A stretch of 64,000 nt of DNA from G965222505 sp965222505 (GCA_965222505.1 OZ244956.1:4836001-4900000); one strand, 5' to 3'. Counted from the first letter of the stretch, positions 34,184-42,949 are shown. Numbers and translations are program-made. Notes: generated by a model from the sequence alone, not told the origin.

Positions 34184-35386
34184 ATGTCGCTATCTCAAGA
34201 TCAATTCGACCCCCTCCTGTCCGAAATCTCGGCCTATATTCAAACAGCGGTCTTTCCACTCGAAAAGGCTGTCGAAAACCACGATTTCATTTCCCTGGAG
34301 CCGTTATTGCAAGAAAAGAGAACGGAGGTAAAAGCACGAGGCTGGTGGTTGCCGCAGGTGCATACCGAATGGGATGGGATGGGGCTCTCCCTGGCGCAAT
34401 TTGGGCAGGTGAGTGAGGCCCTGGGGCAAAGTCCATTCGGACATTTCCTGTTTAACTGTCAAGCGCCGGATGCCGGGAACATGGAGATCCTCATGGCGCA
34501 TGGCACGCCGGACCAACAAGATCGGTTTTTGAAACCTCTGCTGCACGGCGAGATTCGCAGTTGTTTTGCTATGACGGAACCCGAATACGCAGGCTCCAAT
34601 CCGGTGCAGTTAGGGACAATGGCGGTCAAAGATGGAGAGGACTATATCCTCAACGGCCATAAATGGTTCACCACGGCCGCCGATGGTGCTGCCTTTGCCA
34701 TCGTTATGGCTGTCACCAACCCCGACGCTGAAAATCCCTACGCCCGGGCCAGCCAGATCATCGTACCTACAGACACGCCAGGGTACGAATTTATACGCAA
34801 CATCCCCGTTATGGGCGATGTAGGAGGGGGCTACTTCAGCCATGCCGAACTCCGGTTTGACGACTGCCGGGTACCGGTTGCAAACCGGCTGGGAGGAGAA
34901 GGGGTCGGGTTTGTGATTGCCCAGGAACGCCTGGGGCCTGGCCGGATTCACCATTGCATGCGGTGGATCGGCATTTGCGAACGTGCCTTCGACATGTTGT
35001 GCCGCCGTGCGGCCACCCGCGAGCTTGTCCCCGGAAAGGCCCTGGGTACCCGGCAAGCCGTTCAGCACTGGATCGCTGAATGCCGGGCCCGGATCAACGC
35101 GGCACGCCTTATGGTGCTCGACGCCGCCCGGAAAATCGACTCAGAGGGGGTCTATGCCGCCCGCATCGACATTTCAATCATCAAGTTTTTCGTGGCTGAT
35201 GTGCTGCAATATGTACTGGACCGCGCCATACAGGTCCATGGGGCCCTCGGTATCACCGATGACCTCCTATTGTCCCACTGGTACCGACACGAGCGGGGAG
35301 CTCGCATCTATGACGGGGCCGATGAAGTCCATAAAACCCGCGTGGCGCGGTCTGTTCTGAAGGCCTATGGCCTCAAGAAATCGTAA
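34184..35386 (+). CDS. acyl-CoA dehydrogenase
   Basis: 400 residues with the family order: N-terminal helices, FAMTEPEYAGSNPVQLGTMA (flavin-binding region), DYILNGHKWFTTAADGA, and a C-terminal helical domain ending AIQVHGALGITDDLLLSHWY, RHERGARIYDGADEVHKTRV, with the catalytic-region DGADEVH typical of ACAD10/11-like members. It oxidises an acyl-CoA to the enoyl-CoA with FAD. It lies 104 bases after the SDR gene across a repeat. Chain-length specificity cannot be told. Confidence 0.93.
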   Translation: MSLSQDQFDPLLSEISAYIQTAVFPLEKAVENHDFISLEPLLQEKRTEVKARGWWLPQVHTEWDGMGLSLAQFGQVSEALGQSPFGHFLFNCQAPDAGNMEILMAHGTPDQQDRFLKPLLHGEIRSCFAMTEPEYAGSNPVQLGTMAVKDGEDYILNGHKWFTTAADGAAFAIVMAVTNPDAENPYARASQIIVPTDTPGYEFIRNIPVMGDVGGGYFSHAELRFDDCRVPVANRLGGEGVGFVIAQERLGPGRIHHCMRWIGICERAFDMLCRRAATRELVPGKALGTRQAVQHWIAECRARINAARLMVLDAARKIDSEGVYAARIDISIIKFFVADVLQYVLDRAIQVHGALGITDDLLLSHWYRHERGARIYDGADEVHKTRVARSVLKAYGLKKS

Positions 35387-35509
35387 GCTGTTGGCATGAA
35401 TTTCATGTGGAAGGGTATCTACGGAACCCACCAGCGGGACCTCGGCTTTATATTGCCTTGCTTGTCAGAGGATGACGAGGTATTGCATTGAAACAAAGGT
35501 ATAACAACA

Positions 35510-37309
35510 ATGAAATCGGACGTTTCCTACGAAAACAGCGACTTGTACAAGATCCGACATTCGGCAGCGCACGTCATGGCGCAGGCTGTAGTTGAAAAAT
35601 TTCCGGGTGCGAAGGTGGCCATTGGACCACCCATTCGCAACGGGTTTTATTATGATTTTGACTTGCCCCGAACCCTCACGCCGGAGGACCTGGAAGAAAT
35701 CGAAGGCCGGATGCGTGAAATCATCACCGGCAACCATCCGTTCGAGCGAAAAGTGGTTGATCCGGCCGAGGCCAGGGCGCTTTTTGCCGATCAACCCTAT
35801 AAAGTGGAATTGATCGATGGCATTTTGGCCGGTGGGGTAGATGAATATGGTGAATCCATCGTCTCATCAGATGTAACGCTGACGACCTATCGGCAGGATA
35901 CATTTCGGGATTTGTGCCGGGGGCCGCACGTCGCGCATACGGGTCAGATTGACCCAGGGGCCATCAAGTTGTTGAACGTGGCCGGCGCTTACTGGCGGGG
36001 CGATGCAAGCCGTCCGATGCTGCAACGTATCTATGGCACGGCCTGGCCGACGAAGGCCGAGCTCGATGATTACCTCTACAAAATGGAGGAAGCCAAGAAG
36101 CGCGATCACCGGGTGTTGGGTAAATCCCTGGAATTGTTCGACACGGTAGATGAGGTCGGCAGTGGGTTGGTGTTGTGGCATCCGAAAGGGGCCTTAATTC
36201 GGTTTCTGGCCGAGCGTTTCAGCCAGGATGCCCACGTGATGAACGGGTACGAGTGGGTGTATACCCCGCACATCGGCCGGGAGAACCTGTGGCAAACATC
36301 AGGGCACCTCGACTTCTACAAGGATTCGATGTATGCCCCGATGGACATCGACGGCGAGAAATATTACCTCAAGCCGATGAACTGTCCATTCCACATCCAC
36401 ATCTACAAGAGTCGGCCCCGATCATATCGGGAACTGCCCATCCGCTATGCCGAGTTTGGCTCGGTGTACCGCTATGAATTGAGCGGGGTACTGCACGGCC
36501 TGACGCGGGTCCGTGGGTTTACCCAGGATGATGCCCACATCTTCTGCCGTCCCGAAGAGGCAGAATCCGAAGTGCTTCGTGCGCTCAAGTTTTCATTGTA
36601 TGTGCTCCGTTCCTTCGGACTGGATACGTTTAAGGCGTATATCTCCACGCGTCCGGAGGAGAAGTCCATCGGAGAAGATGCCGATTGGGAGCTGGCCACC
36701 AAAAGTCTGGTCAATGCGGTTGAGGAGGAAGGACTGGACTACGAGTACGACCACGGCGGCGGAGCCTTTTACGGACCCAAGATCGACCTCAAGGTCAACG
36801 ATTCGTTGGGACGGGAATGGCAGCTTAGCACGGTGCAGTTCGACTTCAACTTACCGGAACGGTTTGATCTGGAATACATCGGCTCCGACGGGCAAGCGCA
36901 CCGGACGTTCATGGTACACCGTGCGCTGTTCGGGAGCATGGAGCGATTTTTCGGATTGCTGATTGAGCACCACGGTGGGGCCTTCCCGTTATGGTTGGCC
37001 CCTGTGCAGGTCTCGTTGATTCCGATTACGGACAAACAGCTTGACTACGCCCACGAAGTAGCCGATACCCTTCGGAAGGCCGGGCTTCGTGCAGAGGTTA
37101 ACGATGCCAAAGACCGCATGCAAGCCAAGATCCGGACGGCGGAAATGGACAAGATTCCATTTGTGTTTATCATCGGCCGACGAGAGGTGGAAAATGGCAC
37201 CATATCTGTGCGGAGTTATAGGGACGGCGATCAGGGCGCAACGACGGTGACCAATTTCCTGGAAAGCATTGCCTCAGATCTGACGCAGGGCCAACCGACG
37301 GCGCTGTAA
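35510..37309 (+). CDS. thrS: threonine-tRNA ligase lacking the TGS domain
   Basis: 599 residues. It opens directly into the editing domain (LYKIRHSAAHVMAQAV, the HxxxH site; later RDLCRGPHVAHTG with the third editing Cys/His pair). It continues to the class II core (KPMNCPFHIHIYKS zinc Cys, GLTRVRGFTQDDAHIFC zinc His, MVHRALFGSMERF zinc His) and the anticodon-binding domain. The usual N-terminal TGS domain (~60 residues) is absent; an in-frame stop 21 bases upstream rules out a longer start. Charging of tRNA-Thr should be intact. Confidence 0.95.
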   Translation: MKSDVSYENSDLYKIRHSAAHVMAQAVVEKFPGAKVAIGPPIRNGFYYDFDLPRTLTPEDLEEIEGRMREIITGNHPFERKVVDPAEARALFADQPYKVELIDGILAGGVDEYGESIVSSDVTLTTYRQDTFRDLCRGPHVAHTGQIDPGAIKLLNVAGAYWRGDASRPMLQRIYGTAWPTKAELDDYLYKMEEAKKRDHRVLGKSLELFDTVDEVGSGLVLWHPKGALIRFLAERFSQDAHVMNGYEWVYTPHIGRENLWQTSGHLDFYKDSMYAPMDIDGEKYYLKPMNCPFHIHIYKSRPRSYRELPIRYAEFGSVYRYELSGVLHGLTRVRGFTQDDAHIFCRPEEAESEVLRALKFSLYVLRSFGLDTFKAYISTRPEEKSIGEDADWELATKSLVNAVEEEGLDYEYDHGGGAFYGPKIDLKVNDSLGREWQLSTVQFDFNLPERFDLEYIGSDGQAHRTFMVHRALFGSMERFFGLLIEHHGGAFPLWLAPVQVSLIPITDKQLDYAHEVADTLRKAGLRAEVNDAKDRMQAKIRTAEMDKIPFVFIIGRREVENGTISVRSYRDGDQGATTVTNFLESIASDLTQGQPTAL

Positions 37310-37310
37310 A

Positions 37311-37367
37311 AAGAAAAGCCGCCGGCATCCCACCTGGACCTGAGAAGGGTCCTGCGCCGGCGGCTTT
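37311..37367 (-). terminator. intrinsic terminator, minus strand (also at thrS 3' end)
   Basis: AAGCCGCCGGC (37316-37326) pairs with GCCGGCGGCTT (37356-37366), with an inner hairpin GGACC...GGTCC. On the minus strand the stem is followed by TTTTCTTTTT, so it best terminates parA transcription (175 bases after its stop), and may serve thrS from the other side. Confidence 0.7.
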
Positions 37368-37508
37368 GAAGATGAGCAAAATAGAAATGGTTTACACGTT
37401 GTAGGCTCCCCACCACGTGGAGCGTACTGTGGAGACAAGTGTCTCTACCTATACTATGCGGGTTTTTTGACCAAAACAGGTCACCCGAAAGAAAAAAAGT
37501 AACATTTT

Positions 37509-37533
37509 CGTATTGCGTATTGCGTATTGCGTA
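37509..37533. repeat. tandem CGTATTG repeat
   Basis: Three perfect copies of the 7-mer CGTATTG plus a partial fourth, in the short gap after parA. Confidence 0.85.
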
Positions 37534-37540
37534 GGGAAGC

Positions 37541-38317
37541 CTATCTACGATCCGCTGGTTGCCTGAGTTTGATTCTGCTGCGTAGTTCCTCGGCGGCTTT
37601 CATGAAATCGACGGCTCCCCGGCTTCTGGGGGCATGTTGAAAGACCGAGCCTTGGTTGGGGAAGCGGACGGAGAGGGCTGTACTGGTTCGGATTTCGGTA
37701 GTGAGCACAAGGTCGCCGAACTCGGTACGCAGATAGTTGCGGTAATGCGTGTGGTTTCGTTTGCGGCCATCTACCAGCGACAGCATAAAAAACGGGTCAC
37801 GCAAATTGGGATTGAGCTTTTGACGTACCATCGTAATGGTATGGTGCGTCTGTTTGGCGCCGACGATGGGTTGGTATTCAGGCATTACCGGGATCAATAC
37901 ATGACGGCTGGCAACCATTGCATTCAGGCTATAGGTCGTAAATGCTGCTGCCGTATCGATCAGGACGAGGTCGTATTCGCCGATTTCCGGGATGGTCTCT
38001 CTGGCCCAGAGGACATCGGTGGGTTTATTGAGTTTTCGCATCCGTTTGGTCAAAGCCGTTGAAGACGGCAGTAGATCAAAATCGTGAACCCTGACGCGGG
38101 GGACATCGCTCAAGGGAACCTGGGGTTGAAACAGCATCGCAGACGACGCTGCCTCTTCCGGCTCGGTAATGCCGAGGGCACGGGTCAGAAATCCCTGAGG
38201 ATCCAGATCGATCAACAAGACCCGGTAACCCAGCAGGCTAAACGCTATCGAGAGATGGCTGGATGCGGTGGTTTTGCCGGTCCCTCCCTTGTGGTTGCAT
38301 ACCGACAGGATGATCAT
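37541..38317 (-). CDS. orphan ParA-family ATPase
   Basis: 258 residues: the deviant Walker A motif KGGTGKTT near the N-terminus (CNHKGGTGKTTASSHLSIAF), DLDPQGFLTRALG (Walker A' region) and LVLIDTAAAFTTYSLNAM (Walker B). No ParB or parS is next to it, and no extended N-terminal HTH, so it resembles small ParA/MinD-like positioning ATPases rather than a chromosomal ParA. It is flanked on both sides by matching GC-rich hairpins on the same strand. Confidence 0.88.
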   Translation of the reverse strand: MIILSVCNHKGGTGKTTASSHLSIAFSLLGYRVLLIDLDPQGFLTRALGITEPEEAASSAMLFQPQVPLSDVPRVRVHDFDLLPSSTALTKRMRKLNKPTDVLWARETIPEIGEYDLVLIDTAAAFTTYSLNAMVASRHVLIPVMPEYQPIVGAKQTHHTITMVRQKLNPNLRDPFFMLSLVDGRKRNHTHYRNYLRTEFGDLVLTTEIRTSTALSVRFPNQGSVFQHAPRSRGAVDFMKAAEELRSRIKLRQPADRR

Positions 38318-38393
38318 AAAAGCAAGGCGGGGTCGATGGGGAAAGAATGATGCGAGAAATTAGGAGGTAAACCGGATGTAGGCAATACCGAAT

Positions 38394-38438
38394 AAAAAAA
38401 AGAGCCGCCGACGTACCAACCCTTGACGCCGGCGGCTT
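38394..38438 (-). terminator. intrinsic terminator upstream of parA, minus strand
   Basis: GCCGCCG (38404-38410) pairs with CGGCGGC (38430-38436); on the minus strand eight T residues follow. It lies about 80 bases upstream of the parA start and shares the AAGCCGCCGGCG arm with the hairpin after parA. Confidence 0.7.
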
Positions 38439-38953
38439 CATGCAGAGATGCTATAGCCATCCCGAGGATCAGGGCCCCGTTCAGGCGAAACCGGTAAGGC
38501 ATGAATCACCACAACTTCTGCCACCGGTTTTGATCGTGTGTGATAGGTGCGTATATCGCCTGAAACAGAAAAAAGATGCACCCAGAATCAAGAAAAGAAG
38601 ATGAAGCCGGCACGCAAGCGGAATCTCGTCGCTACACGTGAAATAAACCGAATACCAAAGATAATTCTGATGAAATTAGATGCGATAAAGAGTTGGATAC
38701 AGATGTTTTGGCCTCCATTTATATTCAAATTATGAATATTGTATTAAGGAAAAGGTGGAATCTAGCTCCATTTGAGAAAAAAAACGCGATTGCTCCCCTA
38801 ATAGTTGCTATATTGGCATGTGAAGGCAAAATATTATTCCGCACCTCATTCAGGTGGTGACGAGAATAGGGAGGTACAATCTCGCTAGAGGCAACGCAGT
38901 TATTTCCTAACGGCGATAGCGGTTATACGCCCAGTAGACATAGTCATTTTCTT
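38439..38953. other. non-coding gap upstream of the 38954 gene
   Basis: No convincing gene on either strand; a 62-codon plus-strand frame at 38547 has no recognisable features. The right half is AT-rich and probably contains the promoter of the next gene. Confidence 0.4.
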
Positions 38954-39835
38954 ATGAAGGGCGAACAGAAGCAACGTATGAATGCTCAACTGGTGATCGG
39001 GGTCATTGGCCTTGCGTTCACCTTGGGTTTCATCTTACGGCGCGTCATGGACCAGGCAACCGTGACATCGCTGGATGTGATTGTCTACGCTTGTGCCCTC
39101 ATCTTTTTGTTTGTCACCCTCTCCGGTTTATCCCAAGTGCTGAACACGGAGGATGACATGGCCGTTCGGCCCCGGCAGAAACACTCTACCTATGTGACCC
39201 TCTACGAGAATCCCCTGGCTGCCTTTGATCAATTGTATGGTGATGGGGCCGGTGGGACAGCAGACATGGACTGGGAGCGGGAGCTGGGGTCTCCCTGGGC
39301 CGCCTTGGAAACGGCCAGCGGGAACATCGACTTCATGTGGGATGAATCCGGGTTTGCGTTTGCAGCTGATCGGAATGGCCGGTTGCTTTCTGTAAAATCT
39401 GCAATTCTGGGACCGGGCAGTTTTGGTCCGGTGGCTCGGGATTCAATCAACTCCTGGTTGAGTTCTATTTACGGGGTTGAAAGTGTAGACCGGCTTCCGA
39501 GCACAGCAAAGGGGCCGAACTTTAACATTTACCTCCCGGAAGGAAAGAAGATCTATATTCGCTCAAAGGCTTTTCAGGATACCGAAACCTCCCCCGACCG
39601 CATTTTGGCCTATATCCAGCAAACGGTGGATAACCCGATGGGCAAAGAAGGGGAAGGTAATATGGCGTGTATTGTGACCCAGACGACGGAGCAGGCTGAA
39701 GAAGCGATGGACAAGATCCGAGAAGCGGACCTGGAACTACACCGGGTGCGGGTGCGCATCGGCGTACTGGCACAGGATACCCACGAATACGTGCCGCTCT
39801 ACTGGGATATGGAAGCGCCGGTGGATGCCGCTTAG
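38954..39835 (+). CDS. unknown membrane-anchored protein
   Basis: 293 residues. Two closely spaced hydrophobic helices at about residues 10-28 and 40-60 (LVIGVIGLAFTLGFILRRV, VIVYACALIFLFVTLSG) are followed by a ~230-residue soluble domain of mixed alpha/beta character with no motif I recognise. The charged segment between the helices suggests both termini are cytoplasmic. It ends near the convergent DUF4326 gene. Confidence 0.75.
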   Translation: MKGEQKQRMNAQLVIGVIGLAFTLGFILRRVMDQATVTSLDVIVYACALIFLFVTLSGLSQVLNTEDDMAVRPRQKHSTYVTLYENPLAAFDQLYGDGAGGTADMDWERELGSPWAALETASGNIDFMWDESGFAFAADRNGRLLSVKSAILGPGSFGPVARDSINSWLSSIYGVESVDRLPSTAKGPNFNIYLPEGKKIYIRSKAFQDTETSPDRILAYIQQTVDNPMGKEGEGNMACIVTQTTEQAEEAMDKIREADLELHRVRVRIGVLAQDTHEYVPLYWDMEAPVDAA

Positions 39836-39861
39836 GCCGTTATGGGGTTTGTCAGTACGCC

Positions 39862-40191
39862 CTAAACCTTTCGTTTTTTCCCGCGAGAGCGGTGTATTTT
39901 CCCTGACTCGCGTACTGGTGCATTCGCCAATTCAAGTAGGATGTCTGCGTGACACCGTTCGTGGAGTCCGCACCGGCAACACAGGTTTTTCCCTTGTAAG
40001 GGTGCAATCCAGGAGGCATCGGCTTCGATGCGCCGTTGGGCATAATCGCGATACAAGGCCAGGCAAAAACTCCGTGGTCCATGTACGCCCACTTTAAAGG
40101 GATTGGCCCATCTCGAAGGACGGCTTACAAACCGGGTGTTGGGCGGCATACGCCAGCCTCGGGTATTCCCGCGCTGGATCCGTTGGGGCAT
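39862..40191 (-). CDS. DUF4326 protein
   Basis: 109 residues. The start MPQRIQRGNTRGWRMPPNTR and the pattern VSRPSRWANPFKVG, then LQGKNLCCRCGLHERCHADI are the DUF4326 signature: a [YF]-V-x-R-P-x-x-W-x-NPF opening and a GK-x-L-x-CxC...CH-[AG]-D-x-L ending with Cys/His residues that may bind metal. The family is common in phages and accessory DNA; its function is unknown, although a nucleotide- or base-handling role has been suggested from the fold. No phage genes are adjacent. Confidence 0.85.
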   Translation of the reverse strand: MPQRIQRGNTRGWRMPPNTRFVSRPSRWANPFKVGVHGPRSFCLALYRDYAQRRIEADASWIAPLQGKNLCCRCGLHERCHADILLELANAPVRESGKIHRSRGKKRKV

Positions 40192-40225
40192 CGTACCTCG
40201 GGTTGAAGTACCCTAACCATCTGCT

Positions 40226-40465
40226 TCAGTCTGCGATGCCGGGCAGGGTACCAGGTTCCTCTGTGGAAAACGACGTTGAAGTGGGGTGCGTCAAGAGGTC
40301 TTCCCATTGGACCATCAAATAACGCGAAGCCTTAATGCGGTTGTGGTGATCAAGGGTTTCCTTGCGTTGATGATACGCTACCCAACTCCAATACATTACA
40401 GGTACGGCAATACTCAGGGCTGCACATCCCAGAATTACCTTAATCAAAAAGATGAAAAGGGCCAT
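40226..40465 (-). CDS. small single-helix membrane protein
   Basis: 79 residues from ATG 40465 (the frame opens at 40519): one N-terminal membrane helix (IFLIKVILGCAALSIAVPVM) and a hydrophilic tail. No homology recognised. It lies 34 bases upstream of the DUF4326 gene on the same strand and may be co-transcribed. Confidence 0.5.
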   Translation of the reverse strand: MALFIFLIKVILGCAALSIAVPVMYWSWVAYHQRKETLDHHNRIKASRYLMVQWEDLLTHPTSTSFSTEEPGTLPGIAD

Positions 40466-40696
40466 TTTGCCTCCACTACGTGATGCGAATGCCTCCGAAT
40501 GCCTTTGCCTCAGGCACAACCCGGCCTCAAATTCGGGTTGCGAAATACATTCTGACGGTGAAGAATCCGCGTGGGATTCTCGATTTTGCCTGCCCTAAGG
40601 TACGAAAAGCGGTGGGTACGATGCAAGCTGGGGATTACTTCTTCAAGGGAAGGCCCTCTGTGATCTTTCTCACCGGTGTATTACGCGTATAAAAAA

Positions 40697-40836
40697 GTAC
40701 CAAGGAGAATACTCCCGGAGGCAACGGGTAGCGATAACGGCGGTGCAGCCGGCTACTTGAGGGAGTATTGGAAAGGAGACCATCCTTTGTCTCACTGGTT
40801 AAGTCGGGTCCGGCATTGCCGGCCCGGCTATTTTTT
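40697..40836 (+). ncRNA. candidate structured small RNA ending in an intrinsic terminator
   Basis: AATACTCCC (40708-40716) and GGGAGTATT (40761-40769) pair perfectly and enclose two further stems (GTAGC/GCTAC, and GGC/GCC around GGTGCA). A second hairpin AAAGGA...TCCTTT (40772-40788) and a terminator hairpin follow. A TATAAA-like box lies just upstream (about 40689). There is no coding frame over it. It could be a stand-alone sRNA or a leader element of the gene at 40915; I do not recognise the family. Confidence 0.4.
40802..40836 (+). terminator. intrinsic terminator in the 40.5-40.9 kb gap
   Basis: AGTCGGGTCCGGC and GCCGGCCCGGCT form a strong stem (one bulge, 3-base loop) followed by ATTTTTTG. 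No plus-strand gene precedes it, which points to a short RNA. Confidence 0.75.
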
Positions 40837-40914
40837 GCATGTGGGCGGTGTTGCATCAAGCACATTCTGGTTGTATCGTACACCTGCTGCTTGTTCATCC
40901 GAACCGCTGGTCCG

Positions 40915-41367
40915 ATGCCTCGATTTCTAGCCCTGTTTCTACCCCTCTTGCTCATTCCAATGGGCCTGCTGCTTGCACAGACACCGGATAGCACGACGAC
41001 GCGCCCGTCTATCGAACTGGAACCAGCCCTGGACCGGGTCTTGCGCGACTATGAGCAGGCCTGGCAAGGCCGGGATGCCCAGGCCTTGGCCGACCTGTTC
41101 ACGGCAGACGGCTTCATCCTCCGCCCCGGGCATCCCCCTGTACGGGGCCGGGCCAACATCAAAGAAGCCTACCAGAACTCCGGTGGTCCGCTTGCCCTTC
41201 GTGCCCTTGCCGTCTCAACCGCCGATTCCGTTGGGTACATCATCGGGGTCTATGCCATCCAACCAGGGGAGCCCGATATCGGCAAGTTTATCCTGGCGCT
41301 ACACAAGGACCAGACAGGCCGGTGGTACATCGTCGCAGACATGGACAACGGAAACCAGCGGTATTAA
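40915..41367 (+). CDS. secreted DUF4440/SnoaL-like (NTF2-fold) protein
   Basis: 150 residues from ATG 40915 (the frame is open from 40768 across the RNA terminator). A signal peptide (LFLPLLLIPMGLLLAQ) precedes an NTF2-like cone fold: VLRDYEQAWQGRDAQALADL, FTADGFILRPGHPPVRGRAN, FILALHKDQTGRWYIVADMD. Such proteins are small ligand-binding or enzyme-like domains; ligand unknown. Confidence 0.82.
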   Translation: MPRFLALFLPLLLIPMGLLLAQTPDSTTTRPSIELEPALDRVLRDYEQAWQGRDAQALADLFTADGFILRPGHPPVRGRANIKEAYQNSGGPLALRALAVSTADSVGYIIGVYAIQPGEPDIGKFILALHKDQTGRWYIVADMDNGNQRY

Positions 41368-41402
41368 GGTGTCCTGATGAGGTCATGAAACTTATTTCAC
41401 CG

Positions 41403-41430
41403 TGTGTATTATATGCATAAAACATACACA
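41403..41430. promoter_or_regulatory. operator-like inverted repeat of vapBC
   Basis: TGTGTAT (41403-41409) and ATACACA (41424-41430) are perfect complements, 20 bases upstream of the vapB start. Confidence 0.6.
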
Positions 41431-41449
41431 TCAAATCAACGGTGCTCCT

Positions 41450-41644
41450 ATGAGAACCAACATCGTTATCGACGACACGCTCATGAATGATGTCCTCAAG
41501 GCGACTGGACTCAAAACCAAACGCGAAGCCGTCGAGCTTGGTCTGAAGACGCTATTGCGGCTCAAACAGCAAGAGCGCATCAAGACCTTTCGCGGCAAGC
41601 TCCGGTGGGAGGGAGACCTTGAAGCGATGCGGACGGATCTGTGA
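41450..41644 (+). CDS. vapB: VapB-type antitoxin
   Basis: 64 residues from ATG 41450. RTNIVIDDTLMNDVLKATGL then KTKREAVELGLKTLLRLKQQ is the ribbon-helix-helix DNA-binding part of the VapB/DUF2191 family. The acidic tail is the likely toxin-binding part. It overlaps the toxin gene by four bases, and a 7+7 inverted repeat upstream is the expected operator. Confidence 0.92.
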   Translation: MRTNIVIDDTLMNDVLKATGLKTKREAVELGLKTLLRLKQQERIKTFRGKLRWEGDLEAMRTDL

Positions 41645-42033
41645 TCGTAGTCGATTCCAGCGTTTGGATTGATTATTTCAACGGCCGAGACACGTCTAAG
41701 ACGGCTAAACTTGATGGACTGCTAGGTGTGGAGCCGCTGGCCATAGGGGATCTGATTCTGACAGAAGTTCTTCAAGGCTTTCGCATGGACGCTGATTTCG
41801 CTCAGGCCCAATCGCTTCTGTTATCCTTGACAGTTTTCGGTATGCTGGGTGTTCAGAATGCCTTGCGCAGTGCCAAGCATTATCGGGCGTTGCGTAAACG
41901 TGGTATAACGATTCGCAAGACAGCCGATGTGATTATTGCAACGTTTTGTATTGTAGAGGGCCACAATCTGCTCTTCTCAGACAAGGATTTTGTGCCATTT
42001 GTAGAGCATCTGGGTTTGCGCGAAGTAGGTTGA
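41641..42033 (+). CDS. vapC: VapC PIN-domain toxin
   Basis: 130 residues from GTG 41641, overlapping vapB. PIN acidic residues: D5 in VVDSSVWIDYFNG, E in LTEVLQGF, D in KTADVIIATFC, D in FSDKDFVPF. A tRNA- or rRNA-cleaving RNase by family. The DUF6090 gene follows 8 bases later. Confidence 0.93.
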   Translation: MIVVDSSVWIDYFNGRDTSKTAKLDGLLGVEPLAIGDLILTEVLQGFRMDADFAQAQSLLLSLTVFGMLGVQNALRSAKHYRALRKRGITIRKTADVIIATFCIVEGHNLLFSDKDFVPFVEHLGLREVG

Positions 42034-42041
42034 AGCGTAAG

Positions 42042-42740
42042 ATGTCAAAACAGGCCCTCGGCGAAATTGCGCTCATCTTTATCAGCATTACCCTGGCGCT
42101 CTATTTCAACAACTGGAATCAAAACCGACTCAACCGACAAACCGAACACCTCTATCTTCAGGCTCTGCGAGATGACCTTGAGGCCGACATCGAAAGCCTG
42201 AGCGATTTTGCCAAACGCTCCCGAGATCATATTTCAACTCCTGTCGAGGGTGCCGTCAAACACCTGCTCAATAACGATCTCGGGCAGAGTGATACCCTGG
42301 CCTTTATCAATCAGATCATGATGGCCAATTATTTCAATACCATCCGGCTCCATGATGCGACGTTTCAAGACCTGACCGGCTCGGGTAATTTACACCTGTT
42401 ATCCAATTTCGAAATCCGTCGCCAGTTACTTGATTACCATAGTTCGCTTGAATTCTTCACCTTTTACTATGAAGGCATGTGGAATTTCCGAATCAATGTC
42501 TTGTCAGCGATGATGAACGAGAAGATTCCGATGTGGTTGCATACCCGTTGGTATGATTACCTCGACCACCTCTCGGAACAAGACAAACGGGTGAACTTGA
42601 ACCAGTTGTTTGATGATATGGAGTTGGAAAATGGCCTTTTGACGATTGTCTTGTTTGAGCGTTGGCAACAAGCATCTTTCGACACGCTGCGATCCCAGGC
42701 TGAAGAATTGAGGGCTCTTATCGATAGTGAGCTTCGATAA
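42042..42740 (+). CDS. DUF6090-like membrane protein
   Basis: 232 residues from ATG 42042. The N-terminus (GEIALIFISITLALYFNNWN) has the GE-[IL]...I-[AT]-LA-L-x-x-NNWN helix of DUF6090 proteins of Bacteroidota, followed by a mainly helical cytoplasmic domain with Glu/Arg-rich helices. Function unknown. It lies downstream of vapBC and overlaps the end of a convergent minus-strand remnant. Confidence 0.75.
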   Translation: MSKQALGEIALIFISITLALYFNNWNQNRLNRQTEHLYLQALRDDLEADIESLSDFAKRSRDHISTPVEGAVKHLLNNDLGQSDTLAFINQIMMANYFNTIRLHDATFQDLTGSGNLHLLSNFEIRRQLLDYHSSLEFFTFYYEGMWNFRINVLSAMMNEKIPMWLHTRWYDYLDHLSEQDKRVNLNQLFDDMELENGLLTIVLFERWQQASFDTLRSQAEELRALIDSELR

Positions 42741-42949
42741 AGGCAATGCTGCCCTCGGTGTACATGTTCTCGGCAATGGACACACGCTCAGCCATCTCGG
42801 CATTATCGATGGGGGGCGGTGTTCTCAACGTGCTTGACCGGGCCAATGCCAGCCCAATCGACGAGGGATTGCGCGGACGCCGATGTTTGCGCGCAAACAC
42901 TCAGTACAAGAAGAACGAATAGGGATCGACTGATCAGGAAGCGGTTCAT
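42718..42949 (-). pseudogene. small secreted protein gene interrupted at a G6/C6 homopolymer
   Basis: From ATG 42949 there is a good signal peptide (FLISRSLFVLLVLSVCAQTS, ASAQ cleavage) and SLVDWAGIGPVKHVENTAP, then a stop. In the adjacent frame the protein continues DNAEMAERVSIAENMYTEGS and AFIEAHYR to a stop at 42718. The frames meet in the six-G run at 42811-42816 (plus strand). One base more or less would give a ~77-residue protein. Either a sequencing slip, a decayed gene or a phase-variable tract. The open frame continues upstream to 43147 but has no clear features. Confidence 0.45.

Noticed and set aside
35387..35509. T-box-like leader upstream of thrS
   Set aside because: No T-box consensus, specifier loop or terminator/antiterminator pair could be found.
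38547..38735. 62-codon plus-strand frame in the 38.4-38.9 kb gap
   Set aside because: No signal peptide, domain or good context; composition looks like AT-rich intergenic DNA.
40480..40692. 70-codon plus-strand frame in the 40.5-40.9 kb gap
   Set aside because: No recognisable features; it ends at the start of the structured RNA candidate and does not explain the terminator.
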